This document shows positions 24,495-38,573 of a stretch of DNA of 64,000 nt, one piece after another (positions within the stretch are counted from its first letter, which is position 1; each line of letters opens with the position of its first letter). This DNA comes from Ascaphus truei (lineage: Eukaryota; Chordata; Amphibia; Anura; Ascaphidae), in contig WSYH01001180.1 of the NCBI GenBank assembly GCA_036426205.1, positions 64,482-128,481 of the forward strand. The letters are read 5' to 3'. The notes beneath the pieces are model-generated. The model was not told the origin of the DNA. It saw nothing but the letters and a program-made list of their open reading frames with translations, and made no database searches. A program made the position numbers and the translations under genes.

Positions 24495-26420
24495 CTCACA
24501 TTAACCCTGCAGTGCTGGCACAGGATTCTGCATGCACATAACCCGCGCAGCGCTGGCACAGGTATTCTGCATGACAGTAACCCCTGCAGCGCTGGCAGTT
24601 ATTCTGCATGTCCAGTAACCCCTGCAGCGCTGGCACAGGTATTTCGCTGTCATCCGTAACCCTGCAGCGCTGGCACAGGTATTCTGGCAGTGCAGTAACC
24701 CCCTGCAAGCGCTGGCACATGTATTCTGCATGCACGTAACCCCCTGCGTGCTGCACAGGTATTCTGCTGCATACTCCTAGCGATGGCACAGGTATTCCCT
24801 GCATGTAACAGCACCCCTGCAGCGCTGGAAAAGTTATTCTGCATTCAACAGTAACCCCTGCATCGCTGGCACAGGTATTCTGCATGCACAGTAACCATGC
24901 AGCGCTGGCACAGGTATTCTGCATGTGCAGTAACCCCTGCAGCGCTGGCACAGTATTCTGCATGCACAGTAACCCCTGCAGTGCTGGCACAGGTATTCTT
25001 GCATGCACAGTAACTCCTGCACGCGATGGCACAGGTATCTGCATGTACAGTAACCCCTGCACGCTGGAAGTTTTCGCATGCACAGCTAACCTGCATCGCT
25101 TGGCACAGGTATTACTGCATGCACAGTTAACCCCTGCAGCGCTGGCACAGGTATTTCTGCATGTGGCAGTAACCCCTGCAGCGCTGGCACAGGTATTCTG
25201 CCTGCACAGTAACCCCGCAGCGTCTGGCACAGGTATTCTACATGTCACAGTAACCCTGCAGCGCTGGCACAGGTATTCTGCATGCACGTAACCCCTGCAG
25301 CGCTGGCACAGGTATTCTGCATCACAGTAACCCCTGCAGTGGCTGGCCAGGTATTCTACATGTCACAGTAACCCCTGCAGTGCTGGCACAGGTATTCACA
25401 TGTCACAGTAAACCCTGCAGCGCTGACACAGGTATTCTGCATGTGGCAGTAACCCCTGCAGCGCTGGCACAGGTATTCTTCATGCATCAGTAACCCCTGA
25501 GTGCTGGCAACAGTATTCTTCATGCACAGTAACCCCTGCAGTGCTGGCCAGGTATTCTGCATGTGGCAGTAACCCCTGCAGCGCTGGCACCTATTTTTAC
25601 AATGCAACAGGTACCCCTGCAGTGCTGGCCAGGTATTTCTGCATGCACAGTAAACCCCTGCAGCACTGGCACAGGTATTCTGCATGTGGCAGTAACCCCT
25701 GCGTGCTGGCACAGTATTCTGCATGCACTAACCCCTGCAGCGCTGGCACAGAAGTTTTCTACATGGCACAGTAACCCCCTGCAGTGCTGGCCAGGTATTC
25801 TGCATGCCACAGTAACCCACTGCAAACGCTGGCACAGTATTCTGCATGCACGTAACCCCTGCAGTGCTGGCACGGTATTCTACATGTGGCAATAACCCTG
25901 CAGCGCCTGGCACAGGTATCTCCTGTGGCATTAACCCCTGCAGCGCTGACACAGGTATTCTGCATGTGGCATTAACCCCTGCAGTGCTGAGAACACAGGT
26001 ATTCTACATGGCACAGATACCCCTGCAGTGCTGGCACAGTATTCTGCATGTGGCAGTAACCCCTGCATTGCTGGCACAGGTATTCTGCATGCACAGTAAC
26101 CCCTGCATGCTGGCAAGGTATTCTGCATGTGGCGTAACCCCTGCATTGCTGGCACAGGTATTCTGCATGCACAGTAACCCTGCATGCGCTGGCACAGGTA
26201 TTCTGCATGTGGCGTAAACCCCTGCAGCGCGGCACAGGTATTCTGCATGTGGCATAACCCCTGGCAGCGCTGGCACAGGTATTCTGCATGTAACAGTAAC
26301 CCCTGCAGCGCTGGACACAGGTATTCTTCATGCACGTAACCCCTGCAGCGGCTGGCACAGGTATTCTGCATGGCACAGTACCCCTGCAGCGCTGGCACAG
26401 GATATTCTGCATGTGGCAGT
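24495..26420. repeat. Minisatellite A, second copy
   Basis: Same 40-bp array as 4040-6045 with frequent one-base losses or gains. It shares oddities with the third copy (for example GCATCATTAAC-type losses and CAACAGGTACCCC) that the first copy lacks. Confidence 0.93.
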
Positions 26421-29290
26421 AACCCTTCAGGGGGCCAACAAAGTGTTAGGGACTGTGTGATTGAAGGGTTACTGAACCCTCACATTACAGCACAGTGTGT
26501 TTCTCTCTGTCACTGTCCCCTGTCTGTGTCCTGCTGTCTCTTTCTCATCTGATCCTCCTGCTGTGCATCGGTCCCTCTGTCCCCTGTCTGTGTCCTGCTG
26601 TCTCTGTCCCCTCCATCCACCTCCTGTGACCCTCCTTTGTCCTTGTCCTTCCCTCCTCTGTCCCTTTCCGTGTCCTGCTGTCTGTCCTCTGTCTTGCTCT
26701 CTTTGGGTCCCCTCTGATCCCCTCTCTGTGACCGCCCCCCTCTGTCCTGTGTCCGCTGTCTCTGTCCCCTCTGATCCCCTCTGTGACCGCCCCTCTGTCT
26801 GTGGTCCTGCTGTCTCTGTCCCTCTGTCCTCCTCTCTGTGACTGTCCCTCTGTCCCTTGTCTGTGTCCTGCTGTCTCTGCCCCACCTGTCCCTTGTCTGT
26901 GTCCTGCTGTCTCTGCCCCATCTGTCCCCTCGTCTGTGTCCTGCTGTCTCTGTCCCACCTGTCCTTGTCTGGCTGCTTCTCTGATCCTCCTCTATGATGT
27001 CCCTTGTCCTGTGCCCTGCTGTCTCTGATCCCCCTCTCTGTGACCGTCCTCTGTCCCCTCCCCTGCTACCTGCAGCTGACAGTAAATGGCCAGGCCCTCA
27101 GTCCTACGTGACTTCAGTGAAATTCTCCATGGCTGCCACCCCATAAAAGCCTCGCTCCCTTCCCCTACATCACTGAGCAATTATGTGTGCCTGCTGAGTT
27201 TGGCTGGAAACCTGACTGTAATGAGAGTGAAAACAACACCCTAGTGCCAAGAATGTAACCCCACAGGCACAATCCTGTCTTATTACAGGAGAGACAGAGA
27301 CCCCTTTCCACCAGGAGGAGAACCCCTCAAACCCCACTAACCATAGGGCACCAGGGTTGCAGGGTGATTTGCACCCCCAGAATGTAATCTATTTGATTAT
27401 ACTTACTGGCGGGTACAGAGACACCGCGCTCTTCCCCACAGCAATGAAACTGATTGCCAGGGGAGAGCGCGGACCCCTGTAATTCTGAGTTCCATGTGAC
27501 TGCAGCCGTGCGGAGCGCGCTGAGGCTGAGGGAAAGCGGTGCTTTCCTGGCCTTAGTTCGCGCGCCGTCAGGGGGCGCCAGTGACATCACGGAGCTGGTT
27601 CGCCCTCATTGGCGAACCGCTCACGTGACCGGGCCCTCGCGCCCGTGAGCGCCAAAACGAAAAACATTTAAGAGCTACGCCTCCGCACCCTGCTAAAGCC
27701 CTCTCATTGCGGCTGCAGGGGCTCACTGATAGCGCTGACCATGGACTCACGAGCCTAAGAGCCGCCTCCTCCATCGCTGTCGCGGGATGACTGCGCCCCA
27801 CGATGACTGCGCCCCAAAAACTTTGCACCCACAATATGAATCTCTGGTTGCGCCCCTGCCCTGAACCAATAAGATTTCTCCTATAAGAAATCCCATTTGT
27901 TTTCCCATGTTAGAAATAATTTTTACTTCCCCATTTTACAAATCAGATTTACTCCCACCTGTTAGAAATCCCATATTCCTCTACTTGATAGAAATCCGGT
28001 TTCATTTTCCCTATAAGAAATCCCACACAATCCCCTATTGAAATCTCTGTCCTATTCGTCTACTACTCTACTGATAGAAAGCCTGTTTAATTTCCTATTA
28101 TAAATTCCATTTATGTCCCATATTGAAAAATTTTTACCCCCTTATTATAAATCCCTTATACATTCTTATATTAGAAATCCCTTATAATTTCCCGTTAGAA
28201 ATCCCATATACTTCCCGCATTTAGAAATCCCTTATACTGTACTACTTTCCCCTATTAGAAATCCCTTATACTACATTCCCCTATTAGAAATTCCTTATAC
28301 TACTCCCCTATTAGAATCCCTTATACTACTTTCCACTATTAGAAATCCCTTATACTACTTTCCCCTATTAGAAATCCCTTAAACTTTCCGCTATTAGAAT
28401 CCCTTATAACTTTTCCTTATAGAAATCCCTATAACTTTCCCGTTAGAAATCCCTACTAACTTTCCCCTATTAGAAATTCTCTTTACTTTCCCCTTTACAC
28501 AACCCAATTTCACTTTAAACCCTCAACCCCAACAGATATCTGTAGCAATTTTTTAAATTCTGGCCTTATTAAATATGGCCGCTTCACAATTCCCCTAATA
28601 AACACCTTCGAACTGCAGATCATATGGCCCATTATCACAAGGTGCTAAACTCACTGCGTGACTATGGGCCAATGAGAGAAGTGTGTGGGTATATGTTGGG
28701 TTTTTGTCCTGAGGATTTTTGGGTCAGGGTTTTTAGGGATGTTTTTAGAAAACCTATTAAACATCTTCTACTATGAGGCGGACATTACAGATGTCAGACG
28801 AGGGTTATATGGCAACGCGATTTAATTTAATTAGAATGATATATATATACATTAGACTAAGCTCCTCAGAGCAGGGACTCCTCTTCCTTAATTGTCACTT
28901 TTATGTCTGAAGCACTTATTCCCATAGTCTGTTATTTATATTATCTGTTATTTATTTGATTACCACGTTGATTACTGCTGTGAAGTGCTATGTACATTAA
29001 TGGCGGATATAAATAAAGACTACAATACAATCAATATCTATCTTCCGCCCGTGTCTCCCCACATGCTGGATAAAGCCTCTCCAATGCTCTCCCAGGTACT
29101 GCGGTTACAGCCTCTCTTCTCCATGTCACTCCACACAGATTCCCTCATCCCATCTCACTTTGGGTCAATAGCTTGGCCTTTAATCTCTTGAATCCAGTCC
29201 CCCGCCGCCTGTCTCTGTTATGGAAAGTACCAGCTTCGCACAGGACAGAAAAAAGCCAAACACTGCCACCTAGCGGTAATAATGTGCCTC
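26420..29290. repeat. Block B, second copy
   Basis: Full-length copy of 6046-9000 in the same order: C/T repeat, GC-rich transposon, 'agaaatccc' array, anuran repeat. Single-base losses recur throughout. Continues directly into satellite D. Confidence 0.9.
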
Positions 29291-30559
29291 CTCTCTGTCC
29301 CCTCTGCTTCTCACTGTCACATCTGCTTGTCACCGTCACTGTGTCCCCTCTGCTTCTCACTCACATCTGCTTGTCCACCGTCACTGGTCCCCTCTGCTTC
29401 TCACGGTCACATCTGCTTGTCACCGTCACTGTGTCCCCTCTGCTTCTGTCACTATGTCCCCTCGCTTCTGTCACTGGTCCCCCGTCGTCCCCCCTCTGCT
29501 TCTCACTGTCACATCTGCTTGTCACCGTCACTGTGTCCCCTCTGCTTCTGTCACTATGTCCCCTCTGCTTCTGTCACTGTGTCCCCGTCTGTCCCCTCTG
29601 CTTCTCACTGTCACATCTGCTTGTCACCGTCACTGTGTCCCCTCTGCTTCTTCACTATGTCCCCTCCTGCTTCTGTCAGTGTCCCCGTCTGCTTCTGTCA
29701 CTGTGTCCCCGTCTGTCCCCTCTGCTTCTCACTGTCACATCTGCTTGTCACCGTCACTGTGTCCCCTCTGATTCTGTCACTGTGTCCCAGTCTGTCCCCT
29801 CTGCTTCTCACTGTCACATCTGCTTGTCACCGTCACTGTGTCCCCTCTGCTTCTGTCACTGTGTCCCCCCTGCTTCTCACTGTCACTGTGACCCCTGTCT
29901 GTCCCCCCTGCTTCTCACTGTCACGGTGACTCCCGTCTATCCCCCTGCTTCTCACTGTCACTGTGACCCCTGTCTGTCCCCCCTGCTTCTCACTGTCACT
30001 GTGACCCCCGTCTATCCCCCTGCTTCTCACTGTCACTGTGTCCCCGTCTGTCCCCTCTGCTTCTGTCACTGTGTCCCCCTGCTTCTCACTGTCACGGTGA
30101 CCCCCGTCTATTCCCCCTGCTTCTCACTGTCACTGTGTCCCCCCCCCCGTCTGTCCCTCTGCTTCTGTCAGTGTCCCCCCTGCTTCTCACTGTCACTGTG
30201 TCCCCTCTGCTTCTCACGTCATTGTCCCCCATCTGTCCCCTCTGCTTCTTACCTTCACTGTGTCCGTCTGTCCCCTCTCTGCTTCTCACTGTCACAACAC
30301 CGTTTCCCCCCTCTTCTCATTGTCACTGTGTTCCCCCGTCTTGTCCCCCCTGCTTCTCATTGTCACTGTGTCCCCCGTCTGTCCCCCTGCTTCTCATTGT
30401 CACTGTGTCCCCCGTCTGTCCCCCCTGCTTCTCTTGTCACTGTGTCCCCGTCCTGTCCCCCCTGCTTCTCATTGTCACTGTGTCCCCCGTCTGTCCCCCC
30501 TGCTTCTCACTGTGTCCCCCCTGCTTCTCACTGTCACTGTGTCCCGTCTGTCCCCCCTG
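29285..30559 (+). repeat. Satellite D, direct
   Basis: Regular array with little noise in its middle, cut by the N gap. Confidence 0.9.
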
Positions 30560-30567
30560 NNNNNNNN
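30560..30567. other. Assembly gap (8 N)
   Basis: Eight unknown bases lie exactly at the join between satellite D and the next copy of minisatellite A. The same D-A join without Ns is at 24485-24500. Confidence 0.99.
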
Positions 30568-32485
30568 CACTCACATTAACCCTGCAGTGCTGGCACAGGA
30601 TTCTGCTGCACAGTAACCCGCGCAGGTGGCACAGTATTCTGCATGACAGTAACCCCGTGCAGCGCTGGAAAGTTATTCTGCATGTCCAGTAACCCCTGCA
30701 CGCGCTGGCACAGGTATTCGCTGTCATCCGTAACCCATGCAGCGCTGGCACAGGTATTCGGCAGGTGCAGTAACCCCCTGCAGCGCTGGCCATGTATTCT
30801 GCATGCACCGTAACCCCCTGCAGTGCTGCACAGGTATTCTGCATGCATACTCCTCGCGTTGGCACAGGTATTCCTGCATGTAACAGACCCCTGCAGCGCT
30901 GGAAAAGTTTTCTGCATTCAACAGTAACCCCTGCATCGCTGGCACAGGTATTCTGCATGCACAGTAACCCATGCAGGCTGGCACAGGTATTCTGCATGTG
31001 GCAGTAACCCTGCAGCGCTGGCACAGTATTCTGCATGCACAGTAACCCCTGCAGTGCTGGCACAGGTATTCTTGCATGCCAGTAACTCCTGCACGCGATG
31101 GCACAGGTATCTGCATGTACAGTAACCCCTGCACGCTGGAAGTTATTTGCATGCACAGGACTAACGCTGCATCGCTGGCACAGGTATTATGCAGCACAGT
31201 TAACCCCTGTCAGCGCTGGCACAGGTATTCTGCATGTGGCAGTAACCCCTGCAGCGCTGGCACAGGTATTCTGCTGCACAGTAACCCCGCAGCGTCTGGC
31301 ACAGGTATTCTACATGTCACAGTAACCCCTGCAGCGCTGGCACAGGTATTCTGCATCACGTAACCCCTGCAGCGCTGGCACAGGTATTCTGCATGCACAG
31401 TAACCCCTGCAGTGGCTGGCCAGGTATTCTACATGTCACAGTAACCCCTGCAGTGCTGGCACAGGTATTCTACATGTCACAGTAACCCTGCAGCGCTGAC
31501 ACAGGTATTCTGCATGTGGCAGTAACCCCTGCAGCGCTGGCACAGGTATTCTTCATGCATCATAACCCCTGAGTGCTGGCACAGTATTCTTCATGCACAT
31601 AACCCCTGCAGTGCTGGCACAGGTATTCTGCTGTGGCAGTAACCCCTGCAGCGCTGGCACCTATTTTTTACATGCAACAGGTACCCCTGCAGTGCTGGCC
31701 AGGTATTTCTGCATGCACAGTAAACCCTGCAGCACTGGCACAGGTATTCTGCATGTGGCAGTAACCCCTGCGTGCTGGCACAGTATTCTGCATGCACTAG
31801 ACCCCTGCAGCGCTGGCACAGAGTATTTCTACATGGCACAGTAACCCCCTGCAGTGCTGGCCAGGTATTCTGCATGCACAGTAACCCACTGCAACGCTGG
31901 CACAGGTATTCCTGCATGCACGTAACCCCTGCAGTGCTGGCACGGTATTCTACATGTGGCAGTAACCCCTGCAGCGCTGGCACAGGTATCTCCTGTGGCA
32001 TTAACCCCTGCAGCGCTGACACAGGTATTCTGCATGTGGCATTAACCCCTGCAGTGCTGAGCAAGGTATTCTACATGGCACAGATACCCTGCAGTGCTGG
32101 CACAGTATTCTGCATGTGGCAGTAACCCCTGCATTGCTGGCACAGGTATTCTGCATGCACAGTAACCCCTGCTGCTGGCAAGGTATTTCTGCATGTGGCG
32201 TAACCCCTGCATTGCTGGCACAGGTATTCTGCATGCACAGTAACCCTGCAAGCGCTGGCACAGGTATTCTGCATGTGGCGTAAACCCCTGCAGCGCGGCA
32301 CGGTATTCTGCATGTGGCAGTAACCCCTGGCAGCGCTGGCACAGTATTCTGCATGTAACAGTAACCCCTGCAGCGCTGACACAGGTATTCTTCATGCACT
32401 AACCCCTGCAGCGCTGGCACAGGTATTCTTGCATGGCACAGTACCCCTGCAGCGCTGGCACAGGATATTCTGCATGTGGCAGTAA
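30568..32485. repeat. Minisatellite A, third copy
   Basis: Follows the N gap. Unit order parallels the second copy almost unit for unit, with private single-base indels. Confidence 0.93.
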
Positions 32486-35345
32486 CCCCTTCAGGGGGCC
32501 AACAAAGTGTTAGGGACTGTGTGATTGAAGGGTTACTGAACCCTCACATTACAGCACAGTGTGTTCTCTCTGTCACTGGTCCCCTGTCTGTGTCCGCTGT
32601 CTCTTTCTCATCTGATCCTCCTGCTGTGCACGGTCCCTCTGTCCCCTGTCTGTGTCCTGCTGTCTCTGTCCCCTCCATCCACCTCCTGTGACCTCCCTTT
32701 GTCCTGTCCTTCCCCTCTCTGTCCCTTTCCGTGTCCTGCTGTCTGTTCCTCTGTCTTGCTCTCTTTGGGTCCCCTCTGATCCCCTCTCTGTGACCGCCCC
32801 CCTCTGTCCTTGTGCCGCTGTCTCTGTCCCCTCTGATCCCTCTGTGACCGCCCCTCTGTCTGTGTCCTGCTGTCTCTGTCCCCTCTGGTCCTCCTCTCTG
32901 TGACTGTCCCTCTGTCCCTTGTCTGTTGTCCTGCTGTCTCTGCCCCACCTGTCCCTTGTCTGTGTCCTGCTGTCTCTGCCCCATCTGTCCCTCTGTCGTG
33001 TCCTGCTGTCTCTTCCACCTGTCCTTGTCTGTGTCTGCTGTCTCTGATCCTCCTCTCATGTGTCCCTTGTCCTGGTGTCCCTGCTGTCTCTGATCCCCCT
33101 CTCTGTGACCGTCCCTCTGTCCCCTCCCCTGCTACCTGCAAGCTGACAGTAAATGGCCAGGCCCCAGTCCTACGTGACTTCAGTGAAATTCTCCATGGCT
33201 GCCACCCATAAAAGCCTCGCTCCCTTCCCCTACATCACTGAGCAATTATGTGTGCCTGCTGAGTTTGGCTGGAAACCTGACTGTAATGAGAGTGAAAACA
33301 ACCTAGTGCCAAGAATGTAACCCCACAGGCACAATCCTGTCTTATTACAGGAGAGACAGAGGACCCCTTTCCACCAGGAGGAGAACCCCTCAAACCCCAC
33401 TAACCATAGGGCACCAGGGTTGCAGGGTGATTTGCACCCCCAGAATGTAATCTATTTGATTATACTTACTGGCGGGTACAGAGACACCGCGCTCTTCCCC
33501 ACAGCAATGAAACTGATTGCCAGGGGAGAGCGCGGACCCCTGTAATTCTGAGTTCCATGTGACTGCAGCCGTGCGGAGCGCGCTGAGGCTGAGGGAAAGC
33601 GGTGCTTTCCTGGCCTTAGTTCGCGCGCCGTCAGGGGGCGCCAGTGACATCACGGAGCTGGTTCCCCTCATTGGCGAACCGCTCACGTGACCGGGCCCTG
33701 CGCGCCCGTGAGCGCCAAAACGAAAAACATTTAAGAGCTACGCCTCCGCACCCTGCTAAAGCCCTCTCATTGCGGCTGCAGGGGCTCACTGATAAGCGCT
33801 GACCATGGACTCACGGCCTAAGGAGCCGCCCTCCTCCATCGCTGTCGCTGGATGACTGCGCCCCACGATGACTGCGCCCCAAAACTTTGCACCCACAATA
33901 TGAATCTCTGGTTGCGCCCCTGCCCTGAACCAATAAGATTTCTCCTATAAGAAATCCCATTTGTTTTCCCATGTTAGAAATAATTTTTACTTCCCCATTT
34001 TAAAATCAGATTTACTCCCACCTGTTAGAAATCCCATATTCCTCTACTTGATAGAAATCCGGTTTCATTTTCCCTATAAGAAATCCCACACAATCCCCTA
34101 TGAAATCTCTGTCCTATTCGTCTACTACTCTACTGATAGAAAGCCTGTTTAATTTCCTATTATAAATTCCATTTATGTCCCTATTGGAAAAATTTTTACC
34201 CCCTTATTATAAATCCCTTATACATTCTTATATTAGAAATCCCTTATAATTTCCCGTTAGAAATCCCATATACTTCCCGCATTTAGAAATCCCTATACTG
34301 TACTACTTTCCCCTATTAGAAATCCCTTATACTACATTCCCCTATTAGAAATTCCTTATACTACTCCCCTATTAGAATCCCTTATACTACTTTCCACTAT
34401 TAGAAATCCCTTATACTACTTTCCCCTATTAGAAATCCCTTAAACTTTCCGCTATTAGAATCCCTTATAACTTTCCTTATAGAAATCCCTATAACTTTCC
34501 CGTTAGAAATCCCTTACTAACTTTCCCCTATTAGAAATTCTCTTTACTTTCCCCTTTACACAACCCAATTTCACTATTAAACCCTCAACCCCAACAGATA
34601 TCTGTAGCAATTTTTTAAATTCTGGCCTTATAAATATGGCCGCTTCACAATTCCCCTAATAAACACCTTCGAACTGCAGATCATATGGCCCATTATCACA
34701 AGGTGCTAAACTCACTGCGTACTATGGGCCAATGAGAGAAGTGTGTGGGTATATGTGGGTTTTTGTCCTGAGGATTTTTGGGTCAGGGTTTTTAGGGATG
34801 TTTTTAGAAAACCTATTAAACATCTTCTACTATGAGGCGGACATTACAGATTTCAGACGAGGGTTATATGGCAACGCGATTTAATTTAATTAGAATGATA
34901 TATATATACATTAGACTAAGCTCCTCAGAGCAGGGACTCCTCTTCCTTAATTGTCACTTTTATGTCTGAAGCACTTATTCCCATGTCTGTTATTTATATT
35001 ATCTGTTATTTATTTGATTACCACGTTGATTACTGCTGTGAAGTGCTATGTACATTAATGGCGGATATAAATAAAGACATACAATACAAACAATATCTAT
35101 CTTCCGCCCGTGTCTCCCCACTATGCTGGATAAAGCCTCTCCAATGCTCTCCCAGGTACTGCGGTTACAGCCTCTCTTCTCCATGTCACTCCACCACAGA
35201 TTCCCTCATCCCATCTCACTTTGGGTCATAGTCTTGGCCTTTAATCTCTTGAATCCAGATCCCCCGCCGCCTGTCTCTGTATGGAAAGTACCAGCTTCGC
35301 ACAGGACAGAAAAAAGCCAAACACTGCCACTAGCGGTATAAATGT
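32486..35345. repeat. Block B, third copy
   Basis: Near-duplicate of 26420-29290, sharing most of its departures from the first copy. It continues into satellite D and then real block E at 36800. Confidence 0.9.
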
Positions 35346-36800
35346 GCTCCTCTCTGTCCCCTCTGCTTCTCACTGTCACATCTGCTTGTCACCGTCACTG
35401 TGTCCCCTCTGCTTCTCACTCACATCTGCTTGTCACCGTCACTGTGTCCCCTCTGCTTCTCACTGTCACATCTGCTTGTCACCGTCACTGTGTCCCCTCT
35501 GCTTCTGTCACTATGTCCCCTCTGCTTCTGTCACTGGTCCCCCGTCGTCCCCCCCTCTGCTTCCACTGTCACATCTGCTTGTCACCGTCACTGTGTCCCC
35601 TCTGCTTCTGTCACTATGTCCCCTCTGCTTCTGTCACTGTGTCCCCGTCTGTCCCCTCTGCTTCTCACTGTCACACTGCTTGTCACCGTCACTGTGTCCC
35701 CTCTGCTTCTTCACTATGGTCCCCTCCTGCTTCTGTCAGTGTCCCCGTCTGCTTTCTGTCACTGTGTCCCCGTCTGTCCCCTCTGCTTCTCACTGTCACA
35801 TCTGCTTGGTCACCGTCACTGTCCCTCTGATTCTGTCACTGTGTCCCAGTCTGTCCCCTCTGCTTCTCACTGTCACATCTGCTTGTCACCGTCACTGTGT
35901 CCCTCTGCTTCTTCACTGTGTCCCCCCTGCTTCTCACTGTCACTGTGACCCTGTCCTGTCCCCCCTGCTTCTCACTGTCACGGTGACTCCCGTCTATCCC
36001 CCTGCTTCTCACTGTCACTGTGACCCCTGTCTGTCCCCCCTGCTTCTCACTGTCACTGTGACCCCCGTCTATCCCCCTGCTTCTCACTGTCACTGTGTCC
36101 CCGTCTGTCCCCTCTGCTTCTGTCACTGTGTCCCCCTGCTTCTCACTGTCACGGTGACCCCCGTCTATTCCCCCTGCTTCTCACTGTCACTGTGTCCCCC
36201 CCCCCGTCTGTCCCTCTGCTTCTGTCAGTGTCCCCCCTGCTTCTCACTGTCACTGTGTCCCCTCTGCTTCTCACGTCATTGTCCCCCATCTGTCCCCTCT
36301 GCTTCTTACCTTCACTGTGTCCGTCTGTCCCCTCTCTGCTTCTCACTGTCACACACCGTTTCCCCCCTCTTCTCTTGTCACTTTTCCCCCGTCTTGTCCC
36401 CCCGCTTCTCACTTGTCACTGTGTCCCCCGTCTGTCCCCCCTGCTTCTCATTGTCACTGTGTCCCCGTCTGTCCCCCCTGCTTCTCATTGTCACTGTGTC
36501 CCCGTCCTGTCCCCCCTGCTTCTCATTGTCACTGTGTCCCCCGTCTGTCCCCCCCTGCTGCTCTCATTGTCACTACTGTGTCCCCCTTCTGTTCCCCCCT
36601 GCTTCTCACTGTGTCCCCCCCCTGCTTCCTTCTCACTGTCACTGTGTCCCGTCTGTCCCCCCTGCTTCTCACTGTGTCCCCCCTGCTTCTCATTGTGTCC
36701 CCCGTCTGTCCCCTCTGCTTCTCACTGTGTCCCCCGTCTGTCCCCTCTGCTTCTCACTGTGTCCCCCGTCTGTCCCCTCTGCTTCTCCCTGTGTCCCCCG
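35345..36800 (+). repeat. Satellite D, direct, joined to intact block E
   Basis: The only copy that leads into the full FRMD8 3' region, so it probably marks the real genomic join. Confidence 0.9.
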
Positions 36801-38573
36801 TCTGGAGGGGGCATAGACAGAGGGAGGGAGGGAGCACAGAGGGGGAGACGAGGGAGCACAGAGAGAGGGAGTGGAGGGCAGAGTTTAGTCCCAGTATAAT
36901 GAAGAAGACCGTATACATCACGCCATTTGCTGCAAATTTTCTTTATTGACGGCAAATCCTATTAGTACAATTGTTAAAGTACAAAAGTGAATATATAAAT
37001 ATAGATGCTATAAATCCCGACAGGGCTCAGTTACTGTACTTTGTAGCAGAGAAAGGGTTAAAGGGCCAGTCCCTACTAAGCCTGCGCTTACCCACATCAC
37101 CGCTTGTAATGCTCGTTACGCCATTAAAAAGAAGTGTATGTGCGGAGCAGGTCCAGGCCTCACAGCCTAACTACAAGCAGCTCCACTAACTACACCATGT
37201 ACAACCCGCTGGCAAGGAGCTCGGACCGCAATAAGGGCGCAGCCCAGATTCCAACGTGGTACCGATCAGGCCCGAGGTATTAGCTGGCCATCTTTATTAC
37301 GGCCCAGAGAAAATATTCTTCGAAATAAGCTTGCTTCACGTAGAAGCTGAAATGATTTTGCAACGCAAATTCATGCTACGCTGAAAATTGCAGGATATTT
37401 TAAATGGAACTGAACCCTTAACTTGGCTTTTAAAACAAGTCAGATAGACACTTGCGTTAGTATAGACTACTGTATGTTTGCACTAAGAGTAGAAATGTCC
37501 ATTATATTCCTAATAATCTGATAGTTCGGTGCACTCCAATATATTTATATACATTTATTTTAAATCCACAGCCCCGCTTAGATATCTGTGTGCAATAAAG
37601 TGAAATCTCGCAGCCATATAAACCCCTTGGCTGACATCTGTAATATCTGTTTCATAGTATAAAATGTTAAATACATTTTCTAATTTAGTCTCAAAACCCG
37701 GATCCCAAAAAGTAGCAGAATGAACTCTACAGAATATACCCCACCCGTGGCTCTCATTAGTGTCTGGGAAACAGAATAGCCCTAAATAAGGGAGCTGCAG
37801 ATCCCCAAATATGCAGTGTTCAGTAGTGAAGATATAGGCGTTTACTAAGGGATTCCAACAGTGGCCATATTTAAAAGGACCCGGGGAAAAAAAAAAAATG
37901 CGGATGTGTATATTTCTCTGGGGTTTAGATCCGCTGGAGGGTTTCACAGTAAAGTGTGGGATTAGGTGAAAAAGAGGTTTTCCAATAGGGGAAACATACA
38001 CGGACAGTGGGACTTCTGATAGCAGAAATATATAGGATGTCTAACTGGGAACCTACATGTGGAAGTGATTTCTAGTACAGGAAATAAGTTTAAACCCAAT
38101 ATAAATTATCCAACAACGATTAGGAGGATTTGCACGTAATCGCTCACATTAGAAACCGGCTAAGGGATGGCTCCTGAATGGGGCAAGAACCCAAAGTCAC
38201 TGTGATCAGTGACAAGAGAATCCACGACGGCAGCCATATTTAATAAGGCACAGCAGTTGTGGTTCGCCACACACGTATATCTCTGCCGGGAGATGTGACA
38301 GTGACGTTTGGGGCTTGGCCGCACAAGTAGAAAAGGGAGGAAAGGTTTCCTGGGACTGGGGATATAGGGCAATATTTGCTAAGCAGTGCTATTCCTTAAG
38401 GCACTTTAAAGCTCATTTTGGGTCGGGCATAGTAAAAATGCCCCATAATCCCTCCTGGCAACAAAAGTATTTAAAATGCTAATCCGGACTCTGGCTGTTT
38501 TCACTGGGTCCGTCCTGAAGGTCTATGGTCCCTTTGGTCTTTGATGCTTATATAAAAGGTTTGTTGATGTGGG
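36800..38573. other. FRMD8 3' flank and 3' UTR (block E proper)
   Basis: No protein gene recognised. Contains minus-strand AATAAA sites near 37555, 37297 and 36944 that could end the FRMD8 transcript. A plus-strand ATG frame of 27 codons at 37197 is not convincing. Confidence 0.5.

Noticed and set aside
37197..37276. Plus-strand first-exon candidate starting MYNPLARSS with a GT donor
   Set aside because: Only 27 codons, weak donor, no homology recognised, no partner exon.
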